Both the position numbers and the translations under genes were made by a program. A stretch of DNA of 58,961 bases from the NCBI GenBank assembly GCA_045536965.1, contig JAZSON010000002.1, positions 1 to 58,961 of the forward strand, in the 5' to 3' direction. Source of the stretch: UBA5448 sp045536965. Lineage in GTDB: Bacteria; Bacillota; Clostridia; Oscillospirales; SIG627. This document shows, in pieces, positions 48,555 to 57,389 of the stretch. Below the pieces are notes generated by a model, which was given only the letters and a program-made list of their open reading frames with translations, searched no databases and was not told the origin of the DNA. Every line of letters begins with the position of its first letter. The stretch's first letter is position 1.

Positions 48555-50436
48555 ATGAAATTACGTCCCCCTGCCGTTCCTCTTATTACCGTTGATCCGT
48601 ATTTTTCGGTTTGGTCTCCCTGCGACCGTCTTTATGAAGAAGAAACGATCCATTGGACAAGTTCCCCCAATACGATGCATGGCATTGTGAATATCGATGG
48701 TGTGGACTATTCGTTTATGGGAAAAGCCGCCGCCCGCCATTTGGAGCAAGTGGATCTTTCTTGCACAGCGCTTGTTACTTCATACGCCTTTGAAAATGAT
48801 GCGATTGGCTTGGATGTAATCTTCTTTACACCGCTTTTGCCGAATGAACTGTATATTCTTTCCCGTCCTGTTTCTTTTATGAAAGTGAAATACAGCGCCA
48901 AGGATGGCAAAACGCACAATGTGTTCATGAAAATCAGCGTTTCGGAAGAATTATGTATCAATAAAAAGGGTGAGACTCCCGTCGAAGCCCAAGTGATGGA
49001 TATACAAAATCTCAAAGCCGCGAAGATTGGTTCTGTAGATCAAAAGGTTTTGTGGCGCGATGGAGATGACGTTCGCATCGATTGGGGCTATTTTTATCTT
49101 GTTTCGGATGATTGCGACGTTAAAATCGAAAAGGGCGACATGACTTTTGTGACACTGGAAAAGACCCTTTCTCCCGATTGCGAAGCAAAGATTTTATTTG
49201 CCTACGACGATATTAAGAGTATTCGTTATTTCGGTTCGGATCTGGATGGATATTGGAAGAAAAAATGGTCTTCTATTGAAGATGCCATTGCAGATGGTTT
49301 TGAAGATTTTGATTCTCTTTTGGAGCGCTCAGCGGCATTTTCCGCGCAAATGATTCATGATGCCGAGAAAGCAGGCGGTGAAAAATACGCCGAAATCGTT
49401 TCTCTTGCATACCGTCAAGTCATTGCGGCCCACAAGTTGGTTGAGACAGACGATAAAGACCTTTTGTTTGTTTCCAAAGAATGTTTCAGCAACGGTTGCG
49501 CCGTTACTGTGGACGTAACGTATCCCTCCATGCCTGTTTTCCTCAAGTACAACACCGAGCTTCTCAAAGCAATGGTGATGCCTGTTTTGAAATATGCCAC
49601 CGCAGGGGATTGGGAATTTGATTTTTCTCCCCACGATCTCGGTCGCTATCCTTATGTTGACGGACAGCGGTATCATCCTCATAAATTAGAGGGCCAAATG
49701 CCTGTGGAAGAATGCGGCAACATGCTCGTCATGATTGCGAATATTGCCCAAAGAGAGGGGAGCGGTGCGTTTGTAAGAGATTATCTTCCGCTTTTGGAAA
49801 AATGGGTTGCTTATTTGAAAAAATACGGTGTTGATCCCGAGAATCAGCTTTGTACCGATGATTTCGCAGGACGCAGCGCCCACAACTGCAATCTTGCCCT
49901 GAAAAGCCATTGTGGGTATTGCCGGTTATTCTATTTTGCTTGATATACTCGGGGATAGCCGCGCCGCCCATTATATGAACGATGCGCGCGAAATGGCTGC
50001 TTCTTGGACTGTGCGCGCCGCGAATCATGATGGCAGTTTTCGTTTTGCCTTCGACCGTGAAGATACGTTTAGCATGAAGTATAACATGATTTGGGATAAA
50101 GTTTGGAAAACCAATCTTTTCCCGCCGTGTGTGTACGCCGCTGAATTTGCAAGCTATGCCCGCTACACCAATCCTTACGGCCTGCCGCTTGACTTCCGCG
50201 CGACTTATACCAAATCCGACTGGTATTTCTGGGTTGCTTGTATGGCGCCGTACAAAGAGGAGTTTGAGGCATTTATTGCACCGCTATGGCGAGCGTATCA
50301 CGTTTCTCCCTCGCGTGTGCCGCTGACCGACTGGTACGATACCGTCACGTCGCTTATGGTAACTTTGCCGAGATGCTCGGGCTTTCGCAACCGCACGACG
50401 GTGGGCGCCTTCTTCCTCAAAATGATTATGGACTGA
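48555..50436 (+). pseudogene. DUF4965/DUF5127 glutaminase-like protein gene with frameshift
   Basis: Two frames read as one protein of about 627 residues. The first (48555-49943) starts LRPPAVPLITVDPYFSVWSP and continues through YRQVIAAHKL, DWEFDFSPHDLGRYPYVDGQ and TDDFAGRSAHNCNLALK. The second (to 50436) resumes with GIAGYSILLDILGD and ends RVPLTDWYDTVTS...GFRNRTTVGAFFLK. Removing one A from the AAAA at about 49901-49904 joins them as LALKAIVGIAGY. The domains are those of fungal/bacterial glutaminase A-like proteins, often found in carbohydrate loci. It is functional only if the shift is a sequencing error. No signal peptide. Confidence 0.85.
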
Positions 50437-50441
50437 AAAAG

Positions 50442-50478
50442 AAAAAGGGACTGTGACGGCTGTCATGGTCCCTTTTGG
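50442..50478 (+). terminator. terminator after the DUF4965 gene
   Basis: AAAGGGAC-TGTGACGGCTGTCATG-GTCCCTTTT hairpin with inner pairing. Confidence 0.65.
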
Positions 50479-50496
50479 TATCGCCGATTGTAAAAG

Positions 50497-50533
50497 TAAA
50501 ACCCCGAAAACCGTGATGGTTTCGGGGTTTTTG
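50497..50533 (-). terminator. terminator of rpsI
   Basis: AAAACCCCGAAACCATCACGGTTTTCGGGGTTTTA on the minus strand, just after rpsI. Confidence 0.85.
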
Positions 50534-50554
50534 TAATCTTCGAAATAATACAGA

Positions 50555-50962
50555 TTATCTCTTGGAGAACTGGGATGCGCGACGAGCGGCTTTGAGACCG
50601 TATTTCTTTCTTTCCTTCATTCTGGGGTCACGGGTCAGAAGACCTGCGGCCTTGAGGGGAGAACGGTACTGCTCTGCATCGGCTTGACAGAGAGCTCTGG
50701 CAAGACCGTGACGGATGGCGCCTGCTTGACCGGAAACGCCGCCGCCGACAACGGTGCAAACTACATCAAACTTGCCTGTAGTCTCGGTAACAGCGAAGGG
50801 CTGACGGACTACGAGTTTGAGTGTTTCAAGACCGAAATAATCGTCGATATCTCTGCGATTGATGGTGATAGCGCCGGAACCGGGATAGATGCGGACTCTG
50901 GCGATGGATTTTTTTCTTCTGCCCGTACCGTAGAAGTAGGGTTTAGCACTTGTATAAGTCAT
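50555..50962 (-). CDS. rpsI: 30S ribosomal protein S9
   Basis: A 135-residue S9 with FYGTGRRKKSIARVRIYPGS, GGGVSGQAGAIRHGLARAL and the basic end KKYGLKAARRASQFSKR, whose last arginine reaches the P-site tRNA. It follows rplM by 20 bases in the universal rplM-rpsI order. Confidence 0.98.
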   Translation of the reverse strand: MTYTSAKPYFYGTGRRKKSIARVRIYPGSGAITINRRDIDDYFGLETLKLVVRQPFAVTETTGKFDVVCTVVGGGVSGQAGAIRHGLARALCQADAEQYRSPLKAAGLLTRDPRMKERKKYGLKAARRASQFSKR

Positions 50963-50982
50963 CGTTTAATTCGCTCCTTCCC

Positions 50983-51411
50983 TTAAAATTCCAATGCAAC
51001 GGGCTGTTGTGCCTGTTGATTGTGTTCTGCGCCTGCGTAAACTTTCAGGCGGGTGATGCTCTTGGCACCGATGGCGTTCTTGGGCAGCATACCCTTAACA
51101 GCCAAGGTGATGGCTTTTTCGGGGTTGTTCTGCATCATGTCGCGGTAAGAAATGGTTTTCAAACCACCGACATAACCGGTGTGGTAGTAGTATTTTTTCT
51201 GATTCAGCTTGTTGCCGGTCAGAACGGTCTGGGCTGCGTTGATCACGATTACGTATTCGCCGCAGTCAACGTGGGGGGTGAATTCCGGACGATGCTTGCC
51301 TCTCAAAATGTTAGCGGCAGCGACGGCAACTTTGCCAAGGGGCTTGCCGGCAGCATCTATCACATACCATTTGCGTTCAATGGTTTCGGATTTTGCCATG
51401 AATGTCGACAT
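50983..51411 (-). CDS. rplM: 50S ribosomal protein L13
   Basis: A 142-residue L13 (KPLGKVAVAAANILRGKHRP, YHHTGYVGGLK-like segment, VKGMLPKNAIGAKSITRLKV). CGGAGGAAA precedes ATG. First gene of the rplM-rpsI operon. Confidence 0.98.
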   Translation of the reverse strand: MSTFMAKSETIERKWYVIDAAGKPLGKVAVAAANILRGKHRPEFTPHVDCGEYVIVINAAQTVLTGNKLNQKKYYYHTGYVGGLKTISYRDMMQNNPEKAITLAVKGMLPKNAIGAKSITRLKVYAGAEHNQQAQQPVALEF

Positions 51412-51449
51412 TGTGTTTCCTCCGTATTTGTTTTTTTCGTACGGGTGGT

Positions 51450-51478
51450 ATTATACACACTCCCGCGTGCTTTGTCAA
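51450..51478 (-). promoter_or_regulatory. promoter of rplM-rpsI
   Basis: On the minus strand TTGACA (51473-51478), 17-base spacer, TATAAT (51450-51455): full consensus. Confidence 0.85.
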
Positions 51479-51581
51479 CACCTTTTTTATAAAAAAATGA
51501 TTTGTTTTTCAAATGCTCGTTTTTCCTCTTGAATTCTTTTGTTTTCTCGTTTTTTCTGATGTGCGATTTTTATTTTTGTGG

Positions 51582-51610
51582 TTGCATTTTTCAGGTTTTC
51601 TCGATATAAT
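51582..51610 (+). promoter_or_regulatory. promoter of the TtcA-type gene
   Basis: TTGCAT (51582-51587), 17-base spacer, TATAAT (51605-51610), about 27 bases before the GTG start. Confidence 0.7.
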
Positions 51611-51636
51611 ACACGCAAAGGAGGGGAGAAAAGACT

Positions 51637-52359
51637 GTGGATTTAAAAAAACCGCTCAGTTTTGTCCGTCGAGCAATCGATGATTATCAAATGATCTCCA
51701 AGGATGATCGTGTTGCCGTTGGTGTTTCGGGCGGCAAGGATTCGATGCTTTTGCTTGCTACTCTTGCTACTCTTCGTAATTTTTACCCGATTCCTTTCAC
51801 TTTGTTTGCCGTTCGTATAGATCTTGGTTTTTCGCAGATGGACGATGCTCCGTTAAAAGAACTGTGTGAAAAGCTATCGATCCCGTATCTGTGCGTACCC
51901 ACGCAAATCGGTGAGATTGTTTTTTCGGCCCGCGCCGAGACCAATCCTTGTTCATTGTGCGCCAAAATGCGTCGGGGCGCTTTGGCCAAAGCTGCTGTTT
52001 CCCTCGGGTGCAACAAGCTCGCTTTTGCCCACAATCGCGACGATGTCATTGAAACGCTGATGCTGAATTTGTTGCACGAGGGGCGTATCGGCACTTTTTC
52101 TCCTGTGACAACTTGGGATAACAGCGGTGTGACCCTTATTCGCCCCCTTATATATATGGAAGAAAAAGATGTGCGTTATGCTTGCACGCAAAATGGATTG
52201 CCGATCGTCAAAAACACCTGCCCTGCCGATGGAAAGACACGTCGAAGCGCCGTGAAAGATTTGATCTTTTCGCTGCAAAAGGAACAAAAAGACGTTAAAT
52301 CCAAGTTGTTTGGCGCTATTCAGAGGGCTGAACTTGACGGCTTTAAGATGACGAAATAA
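51637..52359 (+). CDS. TtcA-type tRNA thiolation ATP pyrophosphatase
   Basis: A 240-residue enzyme of the TtcA/TtuA/TilS group, which activates a tRNA base with ATP for sulphur transfer. The PP-loop is GVSGGKDSMLLLATL (near residue 30), followed by the CxxC pair NPCSLCAKMRRG and a third cysteine in VKNTCPADGK, which together hold an iron-sulphur cluster in TtcA. The start is GTG with AAAGGAGGGG upstream. The target base (usually C32) is inferred from family. Confidence 0.87.
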   Translation: MDLKKPLSFVRRAIDDYQMISKDDRVAVGVSGGKDSMLLLATLATLRNFYPIPFTLFAVRIDLGFSQMDDAPLKELCEKLSIPYLCVPTQIGEIVFSARAETNPCSLCAKMRRGALAKAAVSLGCNKLAFAHNRDDVIETLMLNLLHEGRIGTFSPVTTWDNSGVTLIRPLIYMEEKDVRYACTQNGLPIVKNTCPADGKTRRSAVKDLIFSLQKEQKDVKSKLFGAIQRAELDGFKMTK

Positions 52360-52360
52360 T

Positions 52361-52396
52361 GAAAGCGGAAAACGTGGATCGTTTTCCGCTTTTTGT
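52361..52396. terminator. bidirectional terminator
   Basis: AAAGCGGAAAACG-TGGAT-CGTTTTCCGCTTT with T run, between convergent genes. Confidence 0.85.
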
Positions 52397-52401
52397 ATGA
52401 T

Positions 52402-53109
52402 TTATTCGGGGAGATAGCGTTTGGTGCGCATTTTGAGACCGACCATGCATTGACGGAAGCCCTCGGCATACTGAACGCCCGATTGCATGCCACGGAAACG
52501 CGACAGGATACGGGTGGATTCGGTGTAATCGTTGTTGTCGTGCTCCATAAGCCATTTTGCCTGAGATTCGTGGCAGAGAAGCATTTCAATTTTCTTGTCC
52601 ATAAATTCGGTGATGTCGACATATTCGGTGGGCTGGAAATTGACGCCTTGCGATGTATCCATGTAGAAAATGGGCACTACCTTATCGATGGCGGGATGCT
52701 TGGTGACGTAGTGGGGGACGGTCGCCATGAACGAAGCATCAAAAGCAAGTTTCGAGGTGGCAACGTGGTCGCACATATAGTCGTTGGGGTCCATGGTGAT
52801 GATAAAGTCGGGATTGGCTTCGCGAATGATATCTACCAAAATATCTTTTTGCTCTTTGCTTTGGTAATAAGCATCCAAATCGCCGATGTTACAGGTCATG
52901 TGGACAAAGCCGGCCAAATCACAAGAAGCCTTGGCTTCTTTAATGCGCATGGGACCGAGTTCCTCGGGCATAATTTCGAAGTGACCCATGTTACCATTGT
53001 TGACATGGCAGACAAATACTTCGTCTCCGCGAGCTTTGCATTTTAAGAGGGTACCGGCGCAACTGATCTCCATGTCGTCGGGATGGGTGCTGATACATAA
53101 TACTCTCAT
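52402..53109 (-). CDS. PIG-L family deacetylase
   Basis: A 235-residue zinc-dependent N-deacetylase of the LmbE/BshB type acting on N-acetylglucosamine-like sugars. The zinc motif is CISTHPDDMEISCAGTL (HPDD) with the third ligand in NDYMCDHVATSKL (HxxT region). ATG at 53109 has GAAGGGG upstream. Single gene with its own promoter. The substrate could be a sugar conjugate or bacillithiol precursor; no cysteine-adding partner is near. Confidence 0.88.
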   Translation of the reverse strand: MRVLCISTHPDDMEISCAGTLLKCKARGDEVFVCHVNNGNMGHFEIMPEELGPMRIKEAKASCDLAGFVHMTCNIGDLDAYYQSKEQKDILVDIIREANPDFIITMDPNDYMCDHVATSKLAFDASFMATVPHYVTKHPAIDKVVPIFYMDTSQGVNFQPTEYVDITEFMDKKIEMLLCHESQAKWLMEHDNNDYTESTRILSRFRGMQSGVQYAEGFRQCMVGLKMRTKRYLPE

Positions 53110-53145
53110 GATAATTCCCCTTCTCAATTCAATATATTTGCTTGT

Positions 53146-53174
53146 ATCATAGCACTTTTGCCCCTTCCTGTCAA
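53146..53174 (-). promoter_or_regulatory. promoter of the PIG-L deacetylase gene
   Basis: On the minus strand TTGACA (53169-53174), 17-base spacer, TATGAT (53146-53151). Confidence 0.7.
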
Positions 53175-53190
53175 GTATGAAGCGGGAGAA

Positions 53191-53568
53191 TTATAAGAGA
53201 TGCTCGATGGTGGGTATTTCATACCCTTGGAGTATTTTTAATCTTAAGATACTTCTTGCCTTGGCGGCGACATATTCCTCATAATTTTGGGCGCGGACAT
53301 AAGAAATCAAATCGGTGATGGCGCATTCAGCCTCCCGTATTTCGGGAAACGGAAGTGCAAGATTCATAAAAATGGTGTTGCTTTTGAATTTTGCCAAAAT
53401 GTTTTCGACTTGTTCCGCGGAGACTTTTTGAAACTGTTCTTTTGTTTCGGGTAATTGTATACACATATCGAGCAATTCGCCGCACAGATTGGTCAGATAA
53501 AGGGCGTTACATACGATCAGCGCGGTAATCAATCCGATTAAAACGAAAGCGATCACGACCTGCTTCAA
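53191..53568 (-). CDS. DUF4363 family protein
   Basis: A 125-residue protein with one N-terminal membrane helix (about 4-24) and a helical outer domain. Its length, pattern (LCGELLDMCIQL near residue 28) and its place directly behind a DUF421 gene, with a four-base overlap, are typical for DUF4363 in Clostridia. The function is unknown; the pair is probably a membrane complex. Confidence 0.75.
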   Translation of the reverse strand: MKQVVIAFVLIGLITALIVCNALYLTNLCGELLDMCIQLPETKEQFQKVSAEQVENILAKFKSNTIFMNLALPFPEIREAECAITDLISYVRAQNYEEYVAAKARSILRLKILQGYEIPTIEHLL

Positions 53569-54242
53569 TTTTGCTCCTTTCTTGCAATGAACACCACGCC
53601 GTCATCGGTGACGGTCATGACAAAAACATCACACATTTTGCAATTCCCTTTTGCTTTTAAGATTTTTTCAAGCCAACGAATATCTTTGTTGGTGTCTTGC
53701 AGAGCAGTATCATTGATGTGCCCATCCTCAATGACCAGATGGCTTATGCCCTCTTCCGCGATGGATATAGAAAGGTCGTTTCTGGTGGGGGGCGTTTCTT
53801 GGGTTTTCGGAACAACGCTGAGTTGTCCGTTTGGTTCCAAAACAGCATAAAATACTTTTGATGGATCGGGCGTGCCTTTTTGCCTGAGTTGGGAGAGCAA
53901 TTCATCCAGTGTAATGCGGCTTTTGAGCAGTTCGTTTTGCATAATACGTCCGCGTTTGATCAGGTAGGCGGGTTTTGCATCGAAGAGTTTTTTGACAAGA
54001 GGGATTTTAATTGAAAAATAGGAGAGCAGTACCTCTAAGGCGAGCAGTGTGATGACGGGGAGAATACCGTAAGCAAGAGGGATATCGCTGTTGGTAATCG
54101 GGTAGGTGGCCAATTCGGAAATAAAAATGGCACTGACCAGTTCGGAAAGCTGGAGCTGACCGATTTGCCGTTTCCCCATGAGTTGCATTGAAAAAACCGT
54201 AATCAAATATATGATCAACAGGCGAAAAACAAGTATGGTCAT
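53565..54242 (-). CDS. DUF421 (YetF-like) membrane protein
   Basis: A 225-residue protein with three membrane helices in the first 85 residues, including the conserved RQIGQLQLSELVSAIFISEL, and a cytoplasmic part with KPAYLIKRGRIMQNELLKSR, as in YetF/YkjA. The family is tied to spore or membrane functions in Bacillus, without defined biochemistry. ATG at 54242 was chosen (AAAGGAG eight bases upstream); the open frame continues 134 codons further up, but that part lies antisense to the AraC gene region and lacks similarity. Confidence 0.88.
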   Translation of the reverse strand: MTILVFRLLIIYLITVFSMQLMGKRQIGQLQLSELVSAIFISELATYPITNSDIPLAYGILPVITLLALEVLLSYFSIKIPLVKKLFDAKPAYLIKRGRIMQNELLKSRITLDELLSQLRQKGTPDPSKVFYAVLEPNGQLSVVPKTQETPPTRNDLSISIAEEGISHLVIEDGHINDTALQDTNKDIRWLEKILKAKGNCKMCDVFVMTVTDDGVVFIARKEQN

Positions 54243-54292
54243 AAAAAAAACTCCTTTGGAAGTAGTGTGTACATCCAAAGGGGTTTTATGCT

Positions 54293-55099
54293 TTATTTTT
54301 CGGTGGGCGATCGGCCGAATCGATTTTTGTAGGCGCGGAAGAAGGTGGAATAATCGGGAAATCCGCTGTCGGCGGCGGCTTGCGTGGCAGAGATGCCGTC
54401 GCGGATCTTTTTTTGTGCAAAGGTGAGCCGTTTGAGTGTGATGTAATTCCAAAGTGTCATGCCCGTAGAATGGTGAAACAGTCGCTGGAGATGGGATTTG
54501 CTGATAAAAAAATGTCGGCAGAGAATGTCGAGGGAAAGGGGAGTGGTCAGGTGCAGATCGATATAGTCGATGATGGCCATGACGAGCGGATCGGCCACGG
54601 CTGAGGTAGCGCTTTTTTCTTTGTGGAGATCGGATAAAATGCAAAGGATGCGGAAAAACATGGTTTGCATGCGAATATCCAGATCGTATTTATCTCCGTG
54701 TGCTTGTTGGAGTATATCAAAACACTCGGCGATGCCGCTTTCTCGGGTGATAATGGGGGGATAGAGGTTGTTTCGTCCCAAGGGATGATCGTCAAAGGGA
54801 GTGAGGAGGCGATGGGCAGGATCGAAAACATCGAGCGCCGAGGGTAAAAAGTGAATGGTGATGCGTTCGTAAGGCGACGTATCCCGCAGGGCGGGACAGT
54901 GGGCTTCGCCCGCGCGAATGGCAAGAAGCGTACCCGCTTCTAAATGGTTAGAGACACCCTCCACCGTGTAATCGCAGTTGCCTGACATAAAATAATACAG
55001 TTCGTACATCGCGTGGGAATGGATTGCAAAGGGAGCGGTGAGGTCGGGAATGGTGGTATTGTGGCCAAAAAAGAGGGTTTCGTTTCTATATTGTTCCAT
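54293..55099 (-). CDS. AraC-family transcriptional regulator
   Basis: A 268-residue regulator with an N-terminal cupin sensor (FAIHSHAMYELYYFMSGNCD, AIRAGEAHC) and a C-terminal pair of helix-turn-helix motifs (LSLDILCRHFFISKSHLQRL; ATQAAADSGFPDYSTFFRAY). ATG at 55099 has AGGAG upstream. It is divergent from the sugar isomerase/oxidoreductase genes and probably controls them in response to a sugar. Confidence 0.9.
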   Translation of the reverse strand: MEQYRNETLFFGHNTTIPDLTAPFAIHSHAMYELYYFMSGNCDYTVEGVSNHLEAGTLLAIRAGEAHCPALRDTSPYERITIHFLPSALDVFDPAHRLLTPFDDHPLGRNNLYPPIITRESGIAECFDILQQAHGDKYDLDIRMQTMFFRILCILSDLHKEKSATSAVADPLVMAIIDYIDLHLTTPLSLDILCRHFFISKSHLQRLFHHSTGMTLWNYITLKRLTFAQKKIRDGISATQAAADSGFPDYSTFFRAYKNRFGRSPTEK

Positions 55100-55242
55100 A
55101 TGATCACTCCTATATTGCGTATTATAGCACGGGATGACCATATTTGCAATGCTTTGTCTGTTTTTTACAATTCCAATTTGCTAAAAATGTTTTATACTGG
55201 GGGCAGAAAATCCATTTTTGATATATATGAGGAGGAAATACC

Positions 55243-56010
55243 ATGAAAATCGGAGCACAGTTATTTACCCTGCGTGACAGCTGCAAAACAGTAGAGGATT
55301 TAGAAAAAACTTTAGAAAGAGTTGCCGCGATGGGATATAGCGCGGTACAGCTTTCCGGTATTTGCGCATACGATCCCGCTTGGATGCGTGAAACTTTGAA
55401 AAAATACAATTTGGTTGCTCCCATTACCCACACCGATCCCAAGAAGGTTGTGAATGAAACCGAGCAGGTTATTGCCGATCACAAGGTGTTCGGTTGCGAG
55501 AATGTCGGTATTGGCGGCATGCCCGTTGAATATCGCGATTCAGCCGAAGCACTTGCCAAGTTTGCCCCCACTTTTATGGTGGCTGCTCGGAAACTTAAGG
55601 ATGCGGGATTGAAGCTTTGCTATCATAACCATGCCTTTGAATTTAGAAAGTTTAACGGCAAGACCATGATGCAGACCATTTTAGATGATTTTGATCCCTC
55701 TCTTATCAACTTCACCCTAGATACCTATTGGGTTCAGGCGGGTGGCGGTGACCCTGCGCAGTGGCTTGAAAAGTTGGCGGGCAGAGTGGATTGCATCCAT
55801 TTCAAAGACATGATCCACGACGGAACCCAGTCCCTTTTCGCCGCCATTTACGAGGGCAATATGAATTTTGATGCGATTATTGCTTCGGCGCACAAAGCGG
55901 GTGTAAAATATGCTTTTGTCGAATTGGATAATTGCTATGGCGCAGATCCGTTTGAATTGTTGAAGATCAGCTTTGACAACGTCGTTTCCCGTCATCCCGA
56001 ATTGGCTTAA
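55243..56010 (+). CDS. sugar phosphate isomerase/epimerase (xylose-isomerase-like TIM barrel)
   Basis: A 255-residue AP-endonuclease-2-type TIM barrel. Likely metal ligands lie in LCYHNHAFEFRK (near residue 128), NFTLDTYWVQAGG (Asp/His region, near 158), CIHFKDM (near 186) and FVELDNC (Glu near 227). The family isomerises or epimerises ketoses and inositol derivatives. GGAGG precedes ATG. It lies 15 bases before the Gfo/Idh/MocA gene, forming an operon with it. Confidence 0.88.
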   Translation: MKIGAQLFTLRDSCKTVEDLEKTLERVAAMGYSAVQLSGICAYDPAWMRETLKKYNLVAPITHTDPKKVVNETEQVIADHKVFGCENVGIGGMPVEYRDSAEALAKFAPTFMVAARKLKDAGLKLCYHNHAFEFRKFNGKTMMQTILDDFDPSLINFTLDTYWVQAGGGDPAQWLEKLAGRVDCIHFKDMIHDGTQSLFAAIYEGNMNFDAIIASAHKAGVKYAFVELDNCYGADPFELLKISFDNVVSRHPELA

Positions 56011-56025
56011 TGTGAGGTGAATAAT

Positions 56026-57210
56026 ATGGAAAAAGTGCGTGTTGGTGTTATCGGTGTCGGTAATATGGGCGGTGCTCATGTAAAGAGTATTATGGAGGGG
56101 AAAATTGCTGACGCGGTTGTTACTGCGGTGGCAGACATCAACCCCGACCGTTTGCGTCTTATGAAAGAAACGTATGAGGGCGCTTTTGCTTGTTTTGATA
56201 CCTCCGAAGAACTGCTTGACAGCGGTTTGGTGGACGCCATCATCATTGCAACGCCTCACTACGATCATCCCTCCTTGGCCATTGCGGCTTTTTCCCGCGG
56301 ATTGCACGTGTTGTCAGAAAAACCGACGGGCGTGTATACCCGTCAGGTGCGCGAAATGAATGAAGCGGCTGACAAAGCCGGTGTTAAATTTGGTGTAAAT
56401 TTCTGCCAAAGAACCGTCTCTTCCTATCGTTGGATCAAAGAAGCGGTGGATAGCGGCAAATATGGGCGTATTCGTCGTGTGGTTTGGCACATTACCAAGT
56501 GGTATCGTTCGCAGGGGTATTATAATTCCGGCGCATGGCGTGCAACTTGGGCGGGCGAAGGTGGCGGTGTGCTGCTCAATCAATGTCCGCACAATCTGGA
56601 TCTTTTGCAGTGGTTTTGCGGAATGCCTGTCAAATTGCGGGCCTTTTGTCACGTTGCCAAATGGCACGACGTGGAAATTGAAGATGATGTAACCGCCTAT
56701 ATGGAATATGCCAATGGCGCCACCGGTGTGTTCATTACCAGTACGGGGGATGCTCCCGGTACAAACCGTCTTGAAATTGTGATGGATGGCGCTACCATCA
56801 TTGGTGAAGACCGCGATAAAGTGACTTTGATTGAGTTGGATGAGCCCGAACCGATTTTTTCAGCCAAAACAGCCGATGGGACCTATGAAAATTTTGCACA
56901 GCCCCAAAAAACTGTTATTACACCTACCCTGCCCGATCCCATGCCGGGTACGGCCAGCGAGGGTGTCATATCGGCTTTCATTGCATCCATTTTGCATGAT
57001 ACGCCTATGGTTGCCGACGGCAGAGAAGGTATAAAGAGCTTGACTCTGTCCAACGCTATGTACCTCTCTTCGTGGCTTGACCGCGACATCGTTTTGCCTG
57101 TTGACGAGGATCTTTTTTACGAGGAACTTAAAAAACGCATCGCAACCTCCAAGCACAAAACCACCAAAGCGGTGTATACAGACGATATTTCAAAAACATA
57201 CAGCAAGTAA
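56026..57210 (+). CDS. Gfo/Idh/MocA-family oxidoreductase
   Basis: A 394-residue NAD(P)-dependent dehydrogenase. The Rossmann motif is VGVIGVGNMGGAHVKSI, the catalytic-site motif VLSEKPTGVYTRQV and the substrate-site segment GGGVLLNQCPHNLDLLQWFC (with NxxxHxxD). ATG at 56026 with GAGGTG upstream was preferred over GTG at 56017. Together with the isomerase it fits oxidation and isomerisation of an inositol or sugar derivative. Confidence 0.92.
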   Translation: MEKVRVGVIGVGNMGGAHVKSIMEGKIADAVVTAVADINPDRLRLMKETYEGAFACFDTSEELLDSGLVDAIIIATPHYDHPSLAIAAFSRGLHVLSEKPTGVYTRQVREMNEAADKAGVKFGVNFCQRTVSSYRWIKEAVDSGKYGRIRRVVWHITKWYRSQGYYNSGAWRATWAGEGGGVLLNQCPHNLDLLQWFCGMPVKLRAFCHVAKWHDVEIEDDVTAYMEYANGATGVFITSTGDAPGTNRLEIVMDGATIIGEDRDKVTLIELDEPEPIFSAKTADGTYENFAQPQKTVITPTLPDPMPGTASEGVISAFIASILHDTPMVADGREGIKSLTLSNAMYLSSWLDRDIVLPVDEDLFYEELKKRIATSKHKTTKAVYTDDISKTYSK

Positions 57211-57389
57211 TTGCAAATGGTGCAACGAATTTCGTTGCACCATTTGTTTTGCAAAAGGATTGCAATTGTTGTAGCGGAATGGTAAGATATATATAAATGA
57301 ATGCCGATGGTGTCAAACAAAGATGCTTCATATAATAATAAGAAGAAATATATGACAAAAATCGGTGAATGTACAACGAGGTGATTACA

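Noticed and set aside
54243..54644. N-terminal extension of the DUF421 protein
   Set aside because: It overlaps the AraC gene region, lacks family similarity and passes a strong ribosome site right before the internal ATG at 54242.
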